A stretch of DNA of 34,522 bases, taken from the NCBI GenBank assembly GCA_964651475.1, contig CAZYXV010000040.1, positions 1 through 34,522 of the forward strand, in the 5' to 3' direction. Under the pieces are notes generated by a model. The model saw only the letters and a program-made list of their open reading frames with translations. It was not told the origin of the DNA and searched no databases. This document shows positions 1-7,908 of this stretch, in pieces. Position numbers and translations under genes: made by a program. Every line of letters begins with the position of its first letter. Position 1 is the first letter of the stretch. Origin of the DNA: JBGSMF01 sp964651475. GTDB lineage: Bacteria > Chloroflexota > Anaerolineae > Fen-1058.

Positions 1-53
1 AATCACCAGCGCCACTCTTGGCGATTCGCACTTCAGACTTGCTGCGGAATCCC

Positions 54-82
54 TTGGCTTATCGCCGTGAATCGGGTAAAAT
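54..82 (+). promoter_or_regulatory. putative sigma70 promoter of the trxB operon
   Basis: TTGGCT at 54-59 and TAAAAT at 77-82 are separated by exactly 17 bases, and lie about 59 bases before the trxB start. The match is by eye and the -35 box is imperfect. Confidence 0.4.
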
Positions 83-140
83 GGGTTAGAGTATCAGCTA
101 ACGTTTGGTATCTGGCAATTGACACAAAGGGAGGCGCACA

Positions 141-1055
141 ATGGAAAAAGTCATTATCATCGGTTCGGGACCTTCTGGCTTGACGGCAGCGATTTATGCG
201 GCGCGAGCCGACCTGGAACCGCTGGTCCTCACGGGTAAAGAGTTGGGCGGCCAAATTGCCACCACCACCGAGGTTGAAAATTATCCTGGATTTGCCGACG
301 GAATCGCCGGCCCCGAGTTGACCGAGGCTATGAGGAGGCAGGCTGAAAGATTTGGCGCGCGCACAGAGATGGACGAGGTGACCCAAGTGGACGTGAGACG
401 CCGCCCTATCTGGCTCAAGACGGAACTGGGCGAGTACGAAACGCAGGCACTCGTTATTGCCACCGGCGCCAGGCCGCGCAGGCTGGGTGCGCCCGGCGAG
501 ACCCGGTTCACCGGGCGCGGCGTGTCTTATTGCGCCACGTGCGATGGATTTTTTTTCCGGGGCAAGAATGTCGTCGTCGTCGGCGGCGGCGACAGCGCGC
601 TGCAAGAAGCATTATTTCTCACTAAATTTGCCAACAGGGTGGACATTGTTCATCGCCGCGACCATCTGCGCGCGGGGGCGGCGCTGGCCTCTCGAGCGGC
701 AAAGAATGAAAAGATTGGCTATGTCTGGGATACCATCGTCACCGAAATCAAGGGCGACAGCAGAGTAAATGCCGTGACGTTAAAGAACGTAAAAACTGGC
801 GCGGAAACCGAAAAACCGGTTGATGGTGTGTTTGTGTACATCGGGCATATTCCCAACACCCACTTGTTCAAAGGCCAACTTGAGATGGATCACGAGGGAT
901 ACCTGCTCGTCAACGAGCACTTGCATACAAATATTCCAGGTGTATTTGCCGCCGGCGAGTCGCACGATCGCTGGTTCCGCCAGGCAATTGTTTCGGCCGG
1001 ATATGGGTGTATGGCGGCGATGGAAGTCGAAAAATACCTGGCAAGCCTGGATTAA
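141..1055 (+). CDS. trxB: thioredoxin reductase (NADPH, FAD)
   Basis: Low-molecular-weight thioredoxin reductase, which passes electrons from NADPH through FAD and an active-site disulfide to thioredoxin in the cytoplasm. The 304 residues match the usual length of about 310. The FAD-binding GSGPSG lies at residues 8-13 and the NADPH-binding GGGDSA at 148-153, followed by HRRD near 171. The redox pair is CATC (C131, C134) and the C-terminal FAD contact is GVFAAGE near 268. AGGGAGG at 128-134 places the ATG. The alpha/beta hydrolase starts 33 bases downstream and is probably co-transcribed. A ferredoxin/flavodoxin-NADP reductase is unlikely because the CxxC is present. The redox partner is not next to it, but several thioredoxin-fold proteins occur further along the window. 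Confidence 0.88.
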   Translation: MEKVIIIGSGPSGLTAAIYAARADLEPLVLTGKELGGQIATTTEVENYPGFADGIAGPELTEAMRRQAERFGARTEMDEVTQVDVRRRPIWLKTELGEYETQALVIATGARPRRLGAPGETRFTGRGVSYCATCDGFFFRGKNVVVVGGGDSALQEALFLTKFANRVDIVHRRDHLRAGAALASRAAKNEKIGYVWDTIVTEIKGDSRVNAVTLKNVKTGAETEKPVDGVFVYIGHIPNTHLFKGQLEMDHEGYLLVNEHLHTNIPGVFAAGESHDRWFRQAIVSAGYGCMAAMEVEKYLASLD

Positions 1056-1088
1056 TCGTGCGCCGCCCGGCCGCCTGGAGAATGTGTG

Positions 1089-1865
1089 ATGCCTTATAGT
1101 GCTGTGGGGAACGAACGATTATTTTACGCGGTCAATCGGCCTCTGGCCGGCAGTGAATTGAACCTGGTACTCGTTCACGGCGCGGGCGGCAGCCATTTGG
1201 TCTGGCCGGCTCAACTGCGGCGACTGAACCATGCAGTGGTTTATGCGCTCGACTTGCCTGCGCACGGCAAGTCGGAGGGGCAAGGACGCGCCTCGATTGA
1301 CGAATACGCCGAGGTGGTAGTGAACTGGCTCGACGCGCTGCACATTGAACGCGCTGTGTTGGCCGGTCACTCGATGGGCGGGGCGATTGCGCAGCGGATA
1401 GCGCTGAACTTTCCCGCCCGTGCAGCGGGTTTGATCTTGATCGCCACCGGCGCCAGGCTGCGGGTGGCGCCGGCTCTTCTGAGTGGCCTGCGGGCCGATT
1501 ATGACGCTACCCTGCAAACCATTAACAGCTACGCTTGGGGACCGGCCACGCCTGAGCCGCTAATCCGCCAGGGGAGTCATTACCTCGCGCAGACCAACGC
1601 CCAGGTAACGTACGGCGACTATGTTGCCTGTGACACTTTTGATGCCATACAACAGGTAGGGCAAATCACAGCGCCCACACTCGTCATGGGCGGCACAGCC
1701 GATCAACTCACGCCGGCCAAATACGCTACAAGGCTGGCTGAAAGCATCCCCGGCGCGCGCCTGCACCTGATTGAACAGGCCGGTCACATGATCATGCTCG
1801 AACAGCCCGATCAGGTGGCGCAGGCTGTGAATGATTTTACAGTTCAACTTTTGCGCCGCGTATAG
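1089..1865 (+). CDS. alpha/beta-fold hydrolase
   Basis: Alpha/beta hydrolase of the proline-iminopeptidase/esterase type, 258 residues from this ATG. An in-frame GTG at 1086 is the alternative, but GGAG at 1077-1080 is better spaced (8 bases) from the ATG. Numbered from the GTG, the oxyanion-hole segment HGAGG is at 31-35, the nucleophile elbow GHSMGG has Ser96, the acid is Asp206 in GTADQ and the base is His234 in AGHM. The catalytic triad is therefore complete. Substrate cannot be told from sequence; the family includes esterases, lipases, peptidases and haloperoxidase-like enzymes. It follows trxB by 33 bases, and its 3' end overlaps the convergent VIT/VWA gene by 22 bases (1844-1865). Confidence 0.82.
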   Translation: MPYSAVGNERLFYAVNRPLAGSELNLVLVHGAGGSHLVWPAQLRRLNHAVVYALDLPAHGKSEGQGRASIDEYAEVVVNWLDALHIERAVLAGHSMGGAIAQRIALNFPARAAGLILIATGARLRVAPALLSGLRADYDATLQTINSYAWGPATPEPLIRQGSHYLAQTNAQVTYGDYVACDTFDAIQQVGQITAPTLVMGGTADQLTPAKYATRLAESIPGARLHLIEQAGHMIMLEQPDQVAQAVNDFTVQLLRRV

Positions 1866-4312
1866 CTTGTGGCCGCCGGCAGCAGCGCCGCAATGACCAG
1901 CGCCGCCGCGCCGCACAGCCCGCCGGATGGTGCAGCGTTTGCCGGCGGCGGCGTGGAGGTGGAAACCGGCTGCGGCGTGAGCGCCTGGCTGACTGGCGTT
2001 GGGGCAGAGCGTGTAGGCGGCGGCGTGGTCGTGGCAGGAAGCGTTACCGTTTGTCCCGCGCCTGGCACAGTCTTGTACGCTTGCCCGTCAAGCACCACAA
2101 TGACCTCGGCGCCCTGAGCGAAATACTGTCCCCAATCGGGCCGCGCGGCGATCAACTTGAAGTAATCGTCGCCGCCAAAACTGACCTCGACAGGCTTCAT
2201 TTTGGAAGGATCAAAGGTCGTGTCGGTCCACACGTTGCCCTGCTGGACAAAGGTCTTGACGCCCACGCTGCGGATTTGTTGCGCGTATTGGCCATAACCT
2301 TCGCTGCGTGGCGACTGATCGGCATAGTACAGATGCTGTTGGTTCTGCGAAGCATCCACCGCAGGCGCCCCCACACCTCCGCCGCCCATACCACCCAGGC
2401 CGGGCATTAGCGTTGGCAAGGCCAGCCGTTGCTCTTCGGCAATTTTTTGACGGCCCGCATCGGTGAGCGTGCGCTCGTCAACCAGGAAGGACGTATAAGG
2501 CGTGACGATGCCGTACCTGGTTGCCAGGTCAACGATTTGCTGCACCAGCTCTCTACTTTCACCTTGCAGGCGAATTTGGGTGAGGAGGTAGCCCACCTTG
2601 CGCGTGGCCCACAGGCGTGGAATAAAGTCGGGTCCCGCCTTCAAGGTATCTGGCAAGGGATAAGTGAACGTCTGCACTTGCCCATTGACCGTGCCGCGCA
2701 GTGCAATCTCGGTAATCATCGGACGGCCTACTTGAATCTGCGGGCGGTAACGTCCCACCAGCACCAACTGTGTCCCCGCAAACAGGTCGGGCAACGGATC
2801 GGGATAGGCGTCGTAAACGCCCATATCGCCAAAATCAATTTCAATATCCGCCAGAACCGGTGTGGATATTTTGGCGTAAAACGCGCTGACCTCTTCGTCA
2901 ATCTTTTGGCCGGGGCGCACATACGCCGTGACGCCGCGGTTTTCTTGCGACAGCGTATCGAGCAAGTACGTATTCACGTCGTCACCCAAGCCAAAAGCAA
3001 ACAGCCGCACGTTGGAACGTATGGCTTGCCTGATGTTGGCAATGATTTTGTCGGCCTGCGTCACTCCTGTGGTCGGCACGCCGTCGGTCAAGAAAATCAC
3101 AATGGTCGGGCGCTCCCTGTCCGCGCCGGCGAGCGCTTCCGAGAGCGCCCGGTTGATATCGGTATTGCCGGCAGCCCTCATCGTATCTACAAATCGCTCG
3201 CCCTCTTCGCGCTCGGTGGCCGGGCGCAGGCTGGCAGCGTAGCTTTGCACGTCGGTCGAAAAGCGCACGATGTTAAAGCGATCTTCGAGATTCAGATGGT
3301 CGAGGATGAAACGCAGTGCGTCTTTGGCCTGGCGGATTTTCTCGCCGTCCATCGAGCCAGACGTGTCAATCACGGCAATCACATCTTTAGAGACGATCTG
3401 GCTTTGGTCCACTTGAACCTTGGGGGCAGCCAGCAATACAAAAAAGCCGTCTTCTTGTCCGTCGTTATAGGTAATCAGGTTCAGGCCAATTGTGTCCTCC
3501 GAAACCGAGTAATACAAATCGAAATCGAGGTCCGGCTTGACGTTGGACGCTTCGTAGCCCACGCGCGCCTCGTACTCGCCGTCGCGCGAAACCGCCACAT
3601 TGTGGCTGGGCGAATAGACGGCCTTGATGGCGTCTTGAGACTTGATGTGTACGTCCACGCTCACTTGCTCCAGCGGGCGGGCGCTAAACTTTTCGGTATT
3701 GAGCGGGTACACGTAGTGAACCAATCCCTGCTCGGCCGGGAGCACCTGGCTATATTCGATCTCGATGCGGCGTTCGCCGCGCGGGGGAATGGGAAAAATG
3801 CTGGCGCGGAATGCTCCGCGGTTCACGTACTCCAGCAGGGCCGGATCGCGCTGGCTTTGCACAATGTCTTGATACATGCGGCGCGCCTGATCGCGATCTA
3901 GTACCTGCCCTTCCATCTTTTTGCCATCCACCCACATAGTAAATTGGCTGATGGTTGCATCGGCGGGCAGCGGGAACATGTAGATACCCTCGATTTCGTA
4001 ATCCTGGTCATTGACAAAGACTTGATCTACGTGCGTGACGGCCAGTTGGTTTTCGATGGATACCGTGACGCGATGGTACTTGATAGAAAGCTGAACCGGC
4101 ATAGGCTCGGGGTTGGGCGGGCACCACGGTCGAGGTGGCAGGCGCGGCGGCGGGCAATCCACACATGGCTGCTCCAGGATGCAGGGTGGATAGGGAATGA
4201 TGATGCCGTCGGCAGCAGCGGGAGCAGCGCACGCCATGACCAATCCCAAGATCAGGATGAGGAACGCGGTGCGAAACGCAAAACGCGAAACGTGAGCGGT
4301 GCGGGTAATCAT
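1844..4312 (-). CDS. secreted VIT/VWA-domain protein with C-terminal membrane anchor
   Basis: 822-residue surface protein related to the inter-alpha-trypsin-inhibitor heavy-chain family. The reading frame stays open upstream to 4732, but AGGAGG (plus positions 4319-4324) sits 6 bases before the ATG at 4312 and a typical signal peptide follows (hydrophobic 13-29, AAPAAA cleavage region), so the shorter start is chosen. A Cys/Pro-rich stretch covers about 43-66 and a VIT domain about 75-200. A VWA domain begins near 310 with an intact MIDAS DTSGS at 316-320, implying metal-dependent ligand binding. A Pro/Thr-rich linker precedes a C-terminal GGLCG, a hydrophobic helix and an RRK tail, which resembles a tripartite sorting signal. 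The ligand is unknown. Confidence 0.85.
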   Translation of the reverse strand: MITRTAHVSRFAFRTAFLILILGLVMACAAPAAADGIIIPYPPCILEQPCVDCPPPRLPPRPWCPPNPEPMPVQLSIKYHRVTVSIENQLAVTHVDQVFVNDQDYEIEGIYMFPLPADATISQFTMWVDGKKMEGQVLDRDQARRMYQDIVQSQRDPALLEYVNRGAFRASIFPIPPRGERRIEIEYSQVLPAEQGLVHYVYPLNTEKFSARPLEQVSVDVHIKSQDAIKAVYSPSHNVAVSRDGEYEARVGYEASNVKPDLDFDLYYSVSEDTIGLNLITYNDGQEDGFFVLLAAPKVQVDQSQIVSKDVIAVIDTSGSMDGEKIRQAKDALRFILDHLNLEDRFNIVRFSTDVQSYAASLRPATEREEGERFVDTMRAAGNTDINRALSEALAGADRERPTIVIFLTDGVPTTGVTQADKIIANIRQAIRSNVRLFAFGLGDDVNTYLLDTLSQENRGVTAYVRPGQKIDEEVSAFYAKISTPVLADIEIDFGDMGVYDAYPDPLPDLFAGTQLVLVGRYRPQIQVGRPMITEIALRGTVNGQVQTFTYPLPDTLKAGPDFIPRLWATRKVGYLLTQIRLQGESRELVQQIVDLATRYGIVTPYTSFLVDERTLTDAGRQKIAEEQRLALPTLMPGLGGMGGGGVGAPAVDASQNQQHLYYADQSPRSEGYGQYAQQIRSVGVKTFVQQGNVWTDTTFDPSKMKPVEVSFGGDDYFKLIAARPDWGQYFAQGAEVIVVLDGQAYKTVPGAGQTVTLPATTTPPPTRSAPTPVSQALTPQPVSTSTPPPANAAPSGGLCGAAALVIAALLPAATSYTRRKS

Positions 4313-4469
4313 AACACACCTCCTCTGGCAAATACAGCCCGTGAAAAGCAACAGGTGTCGTGTTGTTTGTGTATATTGACGATGGGTAAAGTGAATATGT
4401 TCCGCGCCCGAATGCAAACGGCGCGACAGGCTAATACGCCGTCGCGCCGTTTTGCTCTTGGAGATTCTT

Positions 4470-4568
4470 GCTAGCAGGCTGTCGGAGAGTCGCTCCACGC
4501 GCCGTCCCCAGCGCGTGCGGGCCGCCGAAGACGGCGGCCTGAGCGGGGTTCTCCGACAGGCTGCTAGC
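4470..4568. repeat. 99-bp inverted-repeat element (MITE- or REP-like)
   Basis: The ends are 19-bp inverted repeats at 4470-4488 and 4550-4568 with one mismatch (core CTGTCGGAGA against TCTCCGACAG). Inside is a perfect GC hairpin, GGCCGCCG (4520-4527) and CGGCGGCC (4532-4539), around AAGA. No ORF fits inside and no clear target duplication was seen. It lies in the 540-base gap upstream of the VIT/VWA gene. The stretch 4313-4469 holds that gene's leader and nothing else recognisable. Confidence 0.6.
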
Positions 4569-4751
4569 CCCTCGTTAGCGGCATCAGCCGGATGAATTTG
4601 ATGGCGGTTTGCGCGTCCCACACCGCCTGCGCCGGGTGTTCTGCGCCAGCGGGCTGGTACGCACGGCCCCCCCCGCGCCGTCATTATGATCCAGAGTGCC
4701 CGCGGCGGCCAGGCGATTGATCTCTTCTTCAACCTTGAGAGCGACCAGAGC
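4568..4751 (-). pseudogene. possible remnant of a protein-coding gene
   Basis: On the minus strand a frame opens right after a TAA at about 4752 and reads ALVALKVEEEINRLAAAG. It continues as protein-like sequence only if one base is removed from a run of eight G (plus-strand C run near 4676); then it ends VWDAQTAIKFIRLMPLTRG and a TAG at the edge of the inverted-repeat element. This looks like the 3' remnant of a gene, or one broken by a homopolymer error. No family was recognised. It has no start codon or ribosome-binding site. The stretch 4752-4851 shows nothing clear. Confidence 0.25.
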
Positions 4752-4851
4752 TTAGGTCACGCTTCTTCCAGTGGGAATTCCAACATTATGCATTCTGGCG
4801 GCCCCATGTGTCCACCTGGAATTTTGGTTTCTATTTCTACTCGATTCGTGT

Positions 4852-5595
4852 TCATAGTTCGCCTTGGCATTGCTTTAAAATGGATTCGTCGCATATGGAT
4901 TGATCCGCAGAAAGCATCAGGATGGTGCTGACGAGTCGCTCGGTACTGGCGTCGGTATCTTCGAATTGCAGGCGGGCGTTTGGAAGCCGGGTTGAGTGGC
5001 TCTGAGGTACAATGCACATGCGGCGATCAGGCAAACGAACCACCCCGTCATTCACCAACGATACTTTATAGCGTCCATAGTAGCCATCAATAATGACTGT
5101 TTGACCGTTCATCCTGACGTTGGGGAGACCGGCCACGATCTCTTCCAAGAGTTGCACGCGGCGGCGCAAGGTTTCCTCTCGTTTGGATTGCGCGCGCAGC
5201 CGGTCTGCCTCTGTTGGGGGCGATTTGGAATGTGCCTGTAATGTAACTGCGATTGCGTCGAGCAGTTCCTGGGGTCTAAATGGTTTGGTTATGTATCCAT
5301 CCGCGTGGGCGGCGCGCAGGCTTGCTATGCACTCTTGCTCTCGAGTTTGGCAGGTGATAAAGAGCACCGGAATATCGCGCAGGGGTGGTTCGGATTTCAT
5401 CAGGCGGTAAAACTCTTCGCCGTCCATGCCGGGCCGCATAATATCCTGGGTAAAGAGGTCAATTGGCTCGTTACGCAGAATGGACAGGGCTTCTTGCCCA
5501 TCGGTGGTGTATATGTGTTCGTATCCGGCGCGTTGCACGATCAGGTTGAGCAGCTCTAGCACGGCCAAATGATCATCTAAGCTCAGGATTTGCAT
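4852..5595 (-). CDS. response regulator, receiver domain plus unrecognised C-terminal region
   Basis: Two-component receiver protein, 247 residues from the ATG at 5595. The receiver covers about 1-115: acidic pair D7/D8, phospho-acceptor D51 in QDIMRPGMDG, T81 and K104 in ITKPF. A charged, probably coiled-coil linker follows (about 135-160), then about 85 residues that match no family I know and no standard HTH output domain. The frame extends to 5673, but those codons lie in a transposable element, so the start after it is preferred even though the ribosome-binding site there is poor. No histidine kinase is adjacent. The output could be protein-protein interaction or an unrecognised domain. 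Confidence 0.75.
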   Translation of the reverse strand: MQILSLDDHLAVLELLNLIVQRAGYEHIYTTDGQEALSILRNEPIDLFTQDIMRPGMDGEEFYRLMKSEPPLRDIPVLFITCQTREQECIASLRAAHADGYITKPFRPQELLDAIAVTLQAHSKSPPTEADRLRAQSKREETLRRRVQLLEEIVAGLPNVRMNGQTVIIDGYYGRYKVSLVNDGVVRLPDRRMCIVPQSHSTRLPNARLQFEDTDASTERLVSTILMLSADQSICDESILKQCQGEL

Positions 5596-5617
5596 GGTTG
5601 TTTTGATCTCTGGATTA

Positions 5618-5738
5618 GGTTCTTTGGGAATTCCCGCGGTCGGAGCGATAGAGTCCCCAACTTGTTGGGGCAAAATGGCGCTTTACCCGAACAAGTTCGG
5701 GAATCCAGAATGCTTTCCACGCCGAGTCCCAAAGAGCC
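5618..5738. mobile_element. 121-bp miniature inverted-repeat element, copy 1
   Basis: Terminal inverted repeats GGTTCTTTGGGA (5618-5629) and TCCCAAAGAGCC (5727-5738) differ at one position. They are flanked by a perfect 8-bp direct repeat CTGGATTA at 5610-5617 and 5739-5746, read as a target-site duplication. The interior has a CCCCAAC-TT-GTTGGGG hairpin. A second copy of the same length, about 94% identical and without gaps, is at 27589-27709. It encodes no transposase and would need one in trans. Copy 1 sits 22 bases upstream of the response-regulator start. Confidence 0.85.
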
Positions 5739-5843
5739 CTGGATTATTTTATCACCAGATGGCAATTTCCTGAATAGGACTTTGGTCATGGGGGGAGGGG
5801 GACGCGTAAAAGTGGGTGCCCGGTGATTTTGACAACGTGTTAA

Positions 5844-6122
5844 TCATCCCCCTGCCACTGGAGGGAATACGTCTAACGAGTTTGTTTCTTGCAAGCGTGT
5901 ATCGAGTTTATCCGGGAGGTATTTTACTTCCCGTCCATTGACAAACACGTGCACGTAATCGGTGAGATGGCCAGCTTCATCCCACACGGCCCGCCCCAGT
6001 TCGGGGAATTGCCCGGTCAAGCGCATGAGCACGCTGCGCACCGTGTCGCCGGGGTCAAGCTGGACCTGGACCATTTTGCTGCCGACAATTTGGCGCAGTG
6101 CAGCGTAAAACTTGACTTGCAT
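5844..6122 (-). CDS. MoaD/ThiS-family ubiquitin-like sulfur carrier
   Basis: 92-residue beta-grasp protein ending in VAGG. The terminal Gly-Gly is the part that is adenylated by a MoeB/ThiF-type enzyme and thiocarboxylated in this family, in molybdopterin, thiamine or related sulfur-transfer pathways in the cytoplasm. GGAGA (plus 6130-6134) precedes the ATG by 7 bases. There is no moaE, moeB or thiG beside it, so the pathway cannot be fixed from context; length and the opening MQVKFYAALRQ favour a MoaD-like protein. It is transcribed divergently from the amidase gene. Between it and the response regulator lies a 248-base gap that holds miniature element copy 1. Confidence 0.75.
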   Translation of the reverse strand: MQVKFYAALRQIVGSKMVQVQLDPGDTVRSVLMRLTGQFPELGRAVWDEAGHLTDYVHVFVNGREVKYLPDKLDTRLQETNSLDVFPPVAGG

Positions 6123-6211
6123 GGTTCGTTCTCCAGGGTACGGGCATTACAAGCTCCCGCATGGCGTGCGACCGACTCGCATTATTTTACCACAACTCTC
6201 TTTTTGCTCAT

Positions 6212-6240
6212 TTGCGCGCCAACCTGGTTTGAGGTAAGAT
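6212..6240 (+). promoter_or_regulatory. putative sigma70 promoter for the amidase gene
   Basis: TTGCGC at 6212-6217 and TAAGAT at 6235-6240 with a 17-base spacer, 22 bases before the amidase ATG. It lies in the divergent gap with the MoaD-like gene. Confidence 0.4.
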
Positions 6241-6261
6241 TGGCCTATTGGAAGAGGAGCT

Positions 6262-7032
6262 ATGGATCGAGACTCTTTGTTTCGATGGGAAGCGCTGAAT
6301 CGGGCGCAGCAAATTTCACTCGGCCTGGCGATTGTGGTAGCAGCGATTGCTATGGGACTGTTAGTCTACGCCGTGGTCATTCCGCCTCGCCCCGAAACGC
6401 CCGGCGCGCCGCATTTGTGGGTCGCGCTCGCTTCACGCCTGGGCGTGGTGCAACCTTCCTCTACGCCACCGCCCGTTCCTACTCCCACATTGACCCCGCT
6501 GCGTATTGGCATTGTGGCCGGTCATCATGGAAACGACTCCGGCGCGGTCTGCGCCGATGGGCTGACCGAGGCGGAGGTTAATCTCGACATCGCTCAGCGG
6601 GTGGCTTCCACGCTGCGCATTCGCGGCTACGTGGTGGACGTGCTGGAAGAATACGACTCTCGGTTAAGTAACTATCGGGCTTTGCTTCTGCTTTCGATTC
6701 ACGCCGATTCCTGCGAGTTCATCAATCAAGAAGCCACTGGCTTTAAAGTGGCGCGCGTGTTGAACAGCACTGTCCCAGAGGCCGAAGATCGCCTGGTGGC
6801 TTGCCTGGTTGATCGCTACGCAGCCCGCACTGGCATGCAGTTCCACGCCAACAGCATTACGCCCGATATGACCTCGTATCACGGTTTTTACGAAGTCGCC
6901 CCAGAGACGCCATCGGCGATTATCGAAGTAGGCTTTCTTTACCTCGACCGGCCGCTCCTGACGCAACGGCCGGACATGGTCGCCCAGGGCATCGTAGATG
7001 GGATTACGTGTTTCTTGACCGGTTCCCAATAA
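6262..7032 (+). CDS. membrane-anchored N-acetylmuramoyl-L-alanine amidase (Amidase_3)
   Basis: Zinc amidase of the AmiC/CwlV type, which cleaves the bond between N-acetylmuramate and the stem peptide of peptidoglycan. The 256 residues comprise a short cytoplasmic N-terminus, one membrane helix (about 17-40), a Pro/Thr-rich linker (about 66-80) and the catalytic domain (about 81-254). Zinc ligands are H88 in VAGHH, E103 in LTEAEVN and H147 in SIHAD; the catalytic Glu is E222 in IIEVGFL. All are present, so it should be active outside the membrane. A GA-rich Shine-Dalgarno (GAAGAGG, 6251-6257) lies close to the ATG. No amidase regulator or SPOR domain is attached. The glutaredoxin-like gene follows after 33 bases. 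Confidence 0.85.
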   Translation: MDRDSLFRWEALNRAQQISLGLAIVVAAIAMGLLVYAVVIPPRPETPGAPHLWVALASRLGVVQPSSTPPPVPTPTLTPLRIGIVAGHHGNDSGAVCADGLTEAEVNLDIAQRVASTLRIRGYVVDVLEEYDSRLSNYRALLLLSIHADSCEFINQEATGFKVARVLNSTVPEAEDRLVACLVDRYAARTGMQFHANSITPDMTSYHGFYEVAPETPSAIIEVGFLYLDRPLLTQRPDMVAQGIVDGITCFLTGSQ

Positions 7033-7065
7033 TACCGGTTGCAAAGGTGCACTGCAGGAGGGCAG

Positions 7066-7398
7066 ATGACCAAACATCTCGTGATGTATTGCCGCGATGC
7101 GTTTTGCCCAGACCAGGCGCGCGCGCGCCACTTGTTAAAAGAGTGGGGAGTGCCTTTCCAAGAAATCAATATATCGCGCGACTCTCAGGCGGCGGCGCGC
7201 TTGCAGGAATGGAACAAGCATCTGGGCGTGCCAACTTTGGTTGTTGCAGACACAAGCGGCGTGGAGCCCATCACGCTGCCTGCGCCGTTGTCTCCTGGCC
7301 AGCGCACGCGCAACCTCGATCGGGATTCTCTAATATGTGAACCCAGCGAGGCTGGCTTGCGCGACTTTTTGCGGCGGCACGGGCTGCTGCTCGAGTGA
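7066..7398 (+). CDS. glutaredoxin-like protein with a CPDQ (monothiol-type) site
   Basis: 110-residue thioredoxin-fold protein. AGGAGG at 7056-7061 supports ATG 7066 over an earlier in-frame start. The site normally CPYC is CPDQ (C14-Q17), so the resolving Cys is missing. An extra Cys (C9) lies five residues before C14, in YCRDAFC, where typical members have Thr/Ser. The cis-proline segment GVPTLVV is present. The last 40 residues (about 68-110) go beyond a standard glutaredoxin and have no known match. It may work by a monothiol mechanism or use C9-C14. It lies between the amidase and the acetyltransferase with short gaps and is likely part of one transcript. Confidence 0.65.
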   Translation: MTKHLVMYCRDAFCPDQARARHLLKEWGVPFQEINISRDSQAAARLQEWNKHLGVPTLVVADTSGVEPITLPAPLSPGQRTRNLDRDSLICEPSEAGLRDFLRRHGLLLE

Positions 7399-7424
7399 TA
7401 CACTATAACTGAGGGGTGCGCAAT

Positions 7425-7907
7425 ATGCAAGCGGCAACACAGCATTTGATTATCAGGCTATGTGATTCCACTCCTCATTTACTCCAGGGGCTCGATGCTC
7501 TTCATCGAGCATTTCTTCGAGATTCCAGCGTACCGCCAGAGCAATTCATGGAATTTGTGACCAAACGGCTAGAAGACGAGGCGATGCTAATTGTCCTGGC
7601 CATGGCCGGCGAGAGGCCAGTGGGGTACGGCTTGGCCTTTGACGTGGTTGAACACCCATTTATGCCAGAGTGGCAGCGCTCGGGTTACATTACGCAACTA
7701 TACGTCGCACCGGAGCATCGGCGACGAGGTTTGGGACAACGATTGGTGGAATTTATTTTTGAATGGATGGCGTCGCGTGGTCTTGAAAAAGTGATGCTCA
7801 ACGTGATGGTGGACGAGCCGCCCGCCAGTCGCTTTTGGCAAAAACAAGGTTTCAGCCCTCACCAGATTCGGATGAAGCGGCAGGTACGAGAGAAATCGGC
7901 GACGTGA
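7425..7907 (+). CDS. GNAT-family N-acetyltransferase
   Basis: 160-residue acetyltransferase using acetyl-CoA. The acetyl-CoA-binding motif A is clear: QLYVAPEHRRRGLGQRLVEF around residues 87-106, with the RRxGxG/A pyrophosphate loop as RRRGLG. The substrate is unknown. GAGGGG at 7411-7416 is 8 bases before the ATG and favours it over the in-frame GTG at 7416. It ends one base before the convergent GH13-type gene (7909). The gap to the glutaredoxin-like gene is only 26 bases, so it probably sits in that transcript. Confidence 0.83.
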   Translation: MQAATQHLIIRLCDSTPHLLQGLDALHRAFLRDSSVPPEQFMEFVTKRLEDEAMLIVLAMAGERPVGYGLAFDVVEHPFMPEWQRSGYITQLYVAPEHRRRGLGQRLVEFIFEWMASRGLEKVMLNVMVDEPPASRFWQKQGFSPHQIRMKRQVREKSAT

Positions 7908-7908
7908 A

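Noticed and set aside
2429..3901. 490-residue plus-strand ORF
   Set aside because: It is antisense to the VIT/VWA coding region, rich in His/Arg as expected of a shadow frame, with no ribosome-binding site or recognisable domain.
4313..4732. N-terminal extension of the VIT/VWA protein to 4732
   Set aside because: AGGAGG and a signal peptide fix the start at 4312; the extra codons run through the inverted-repeat element.
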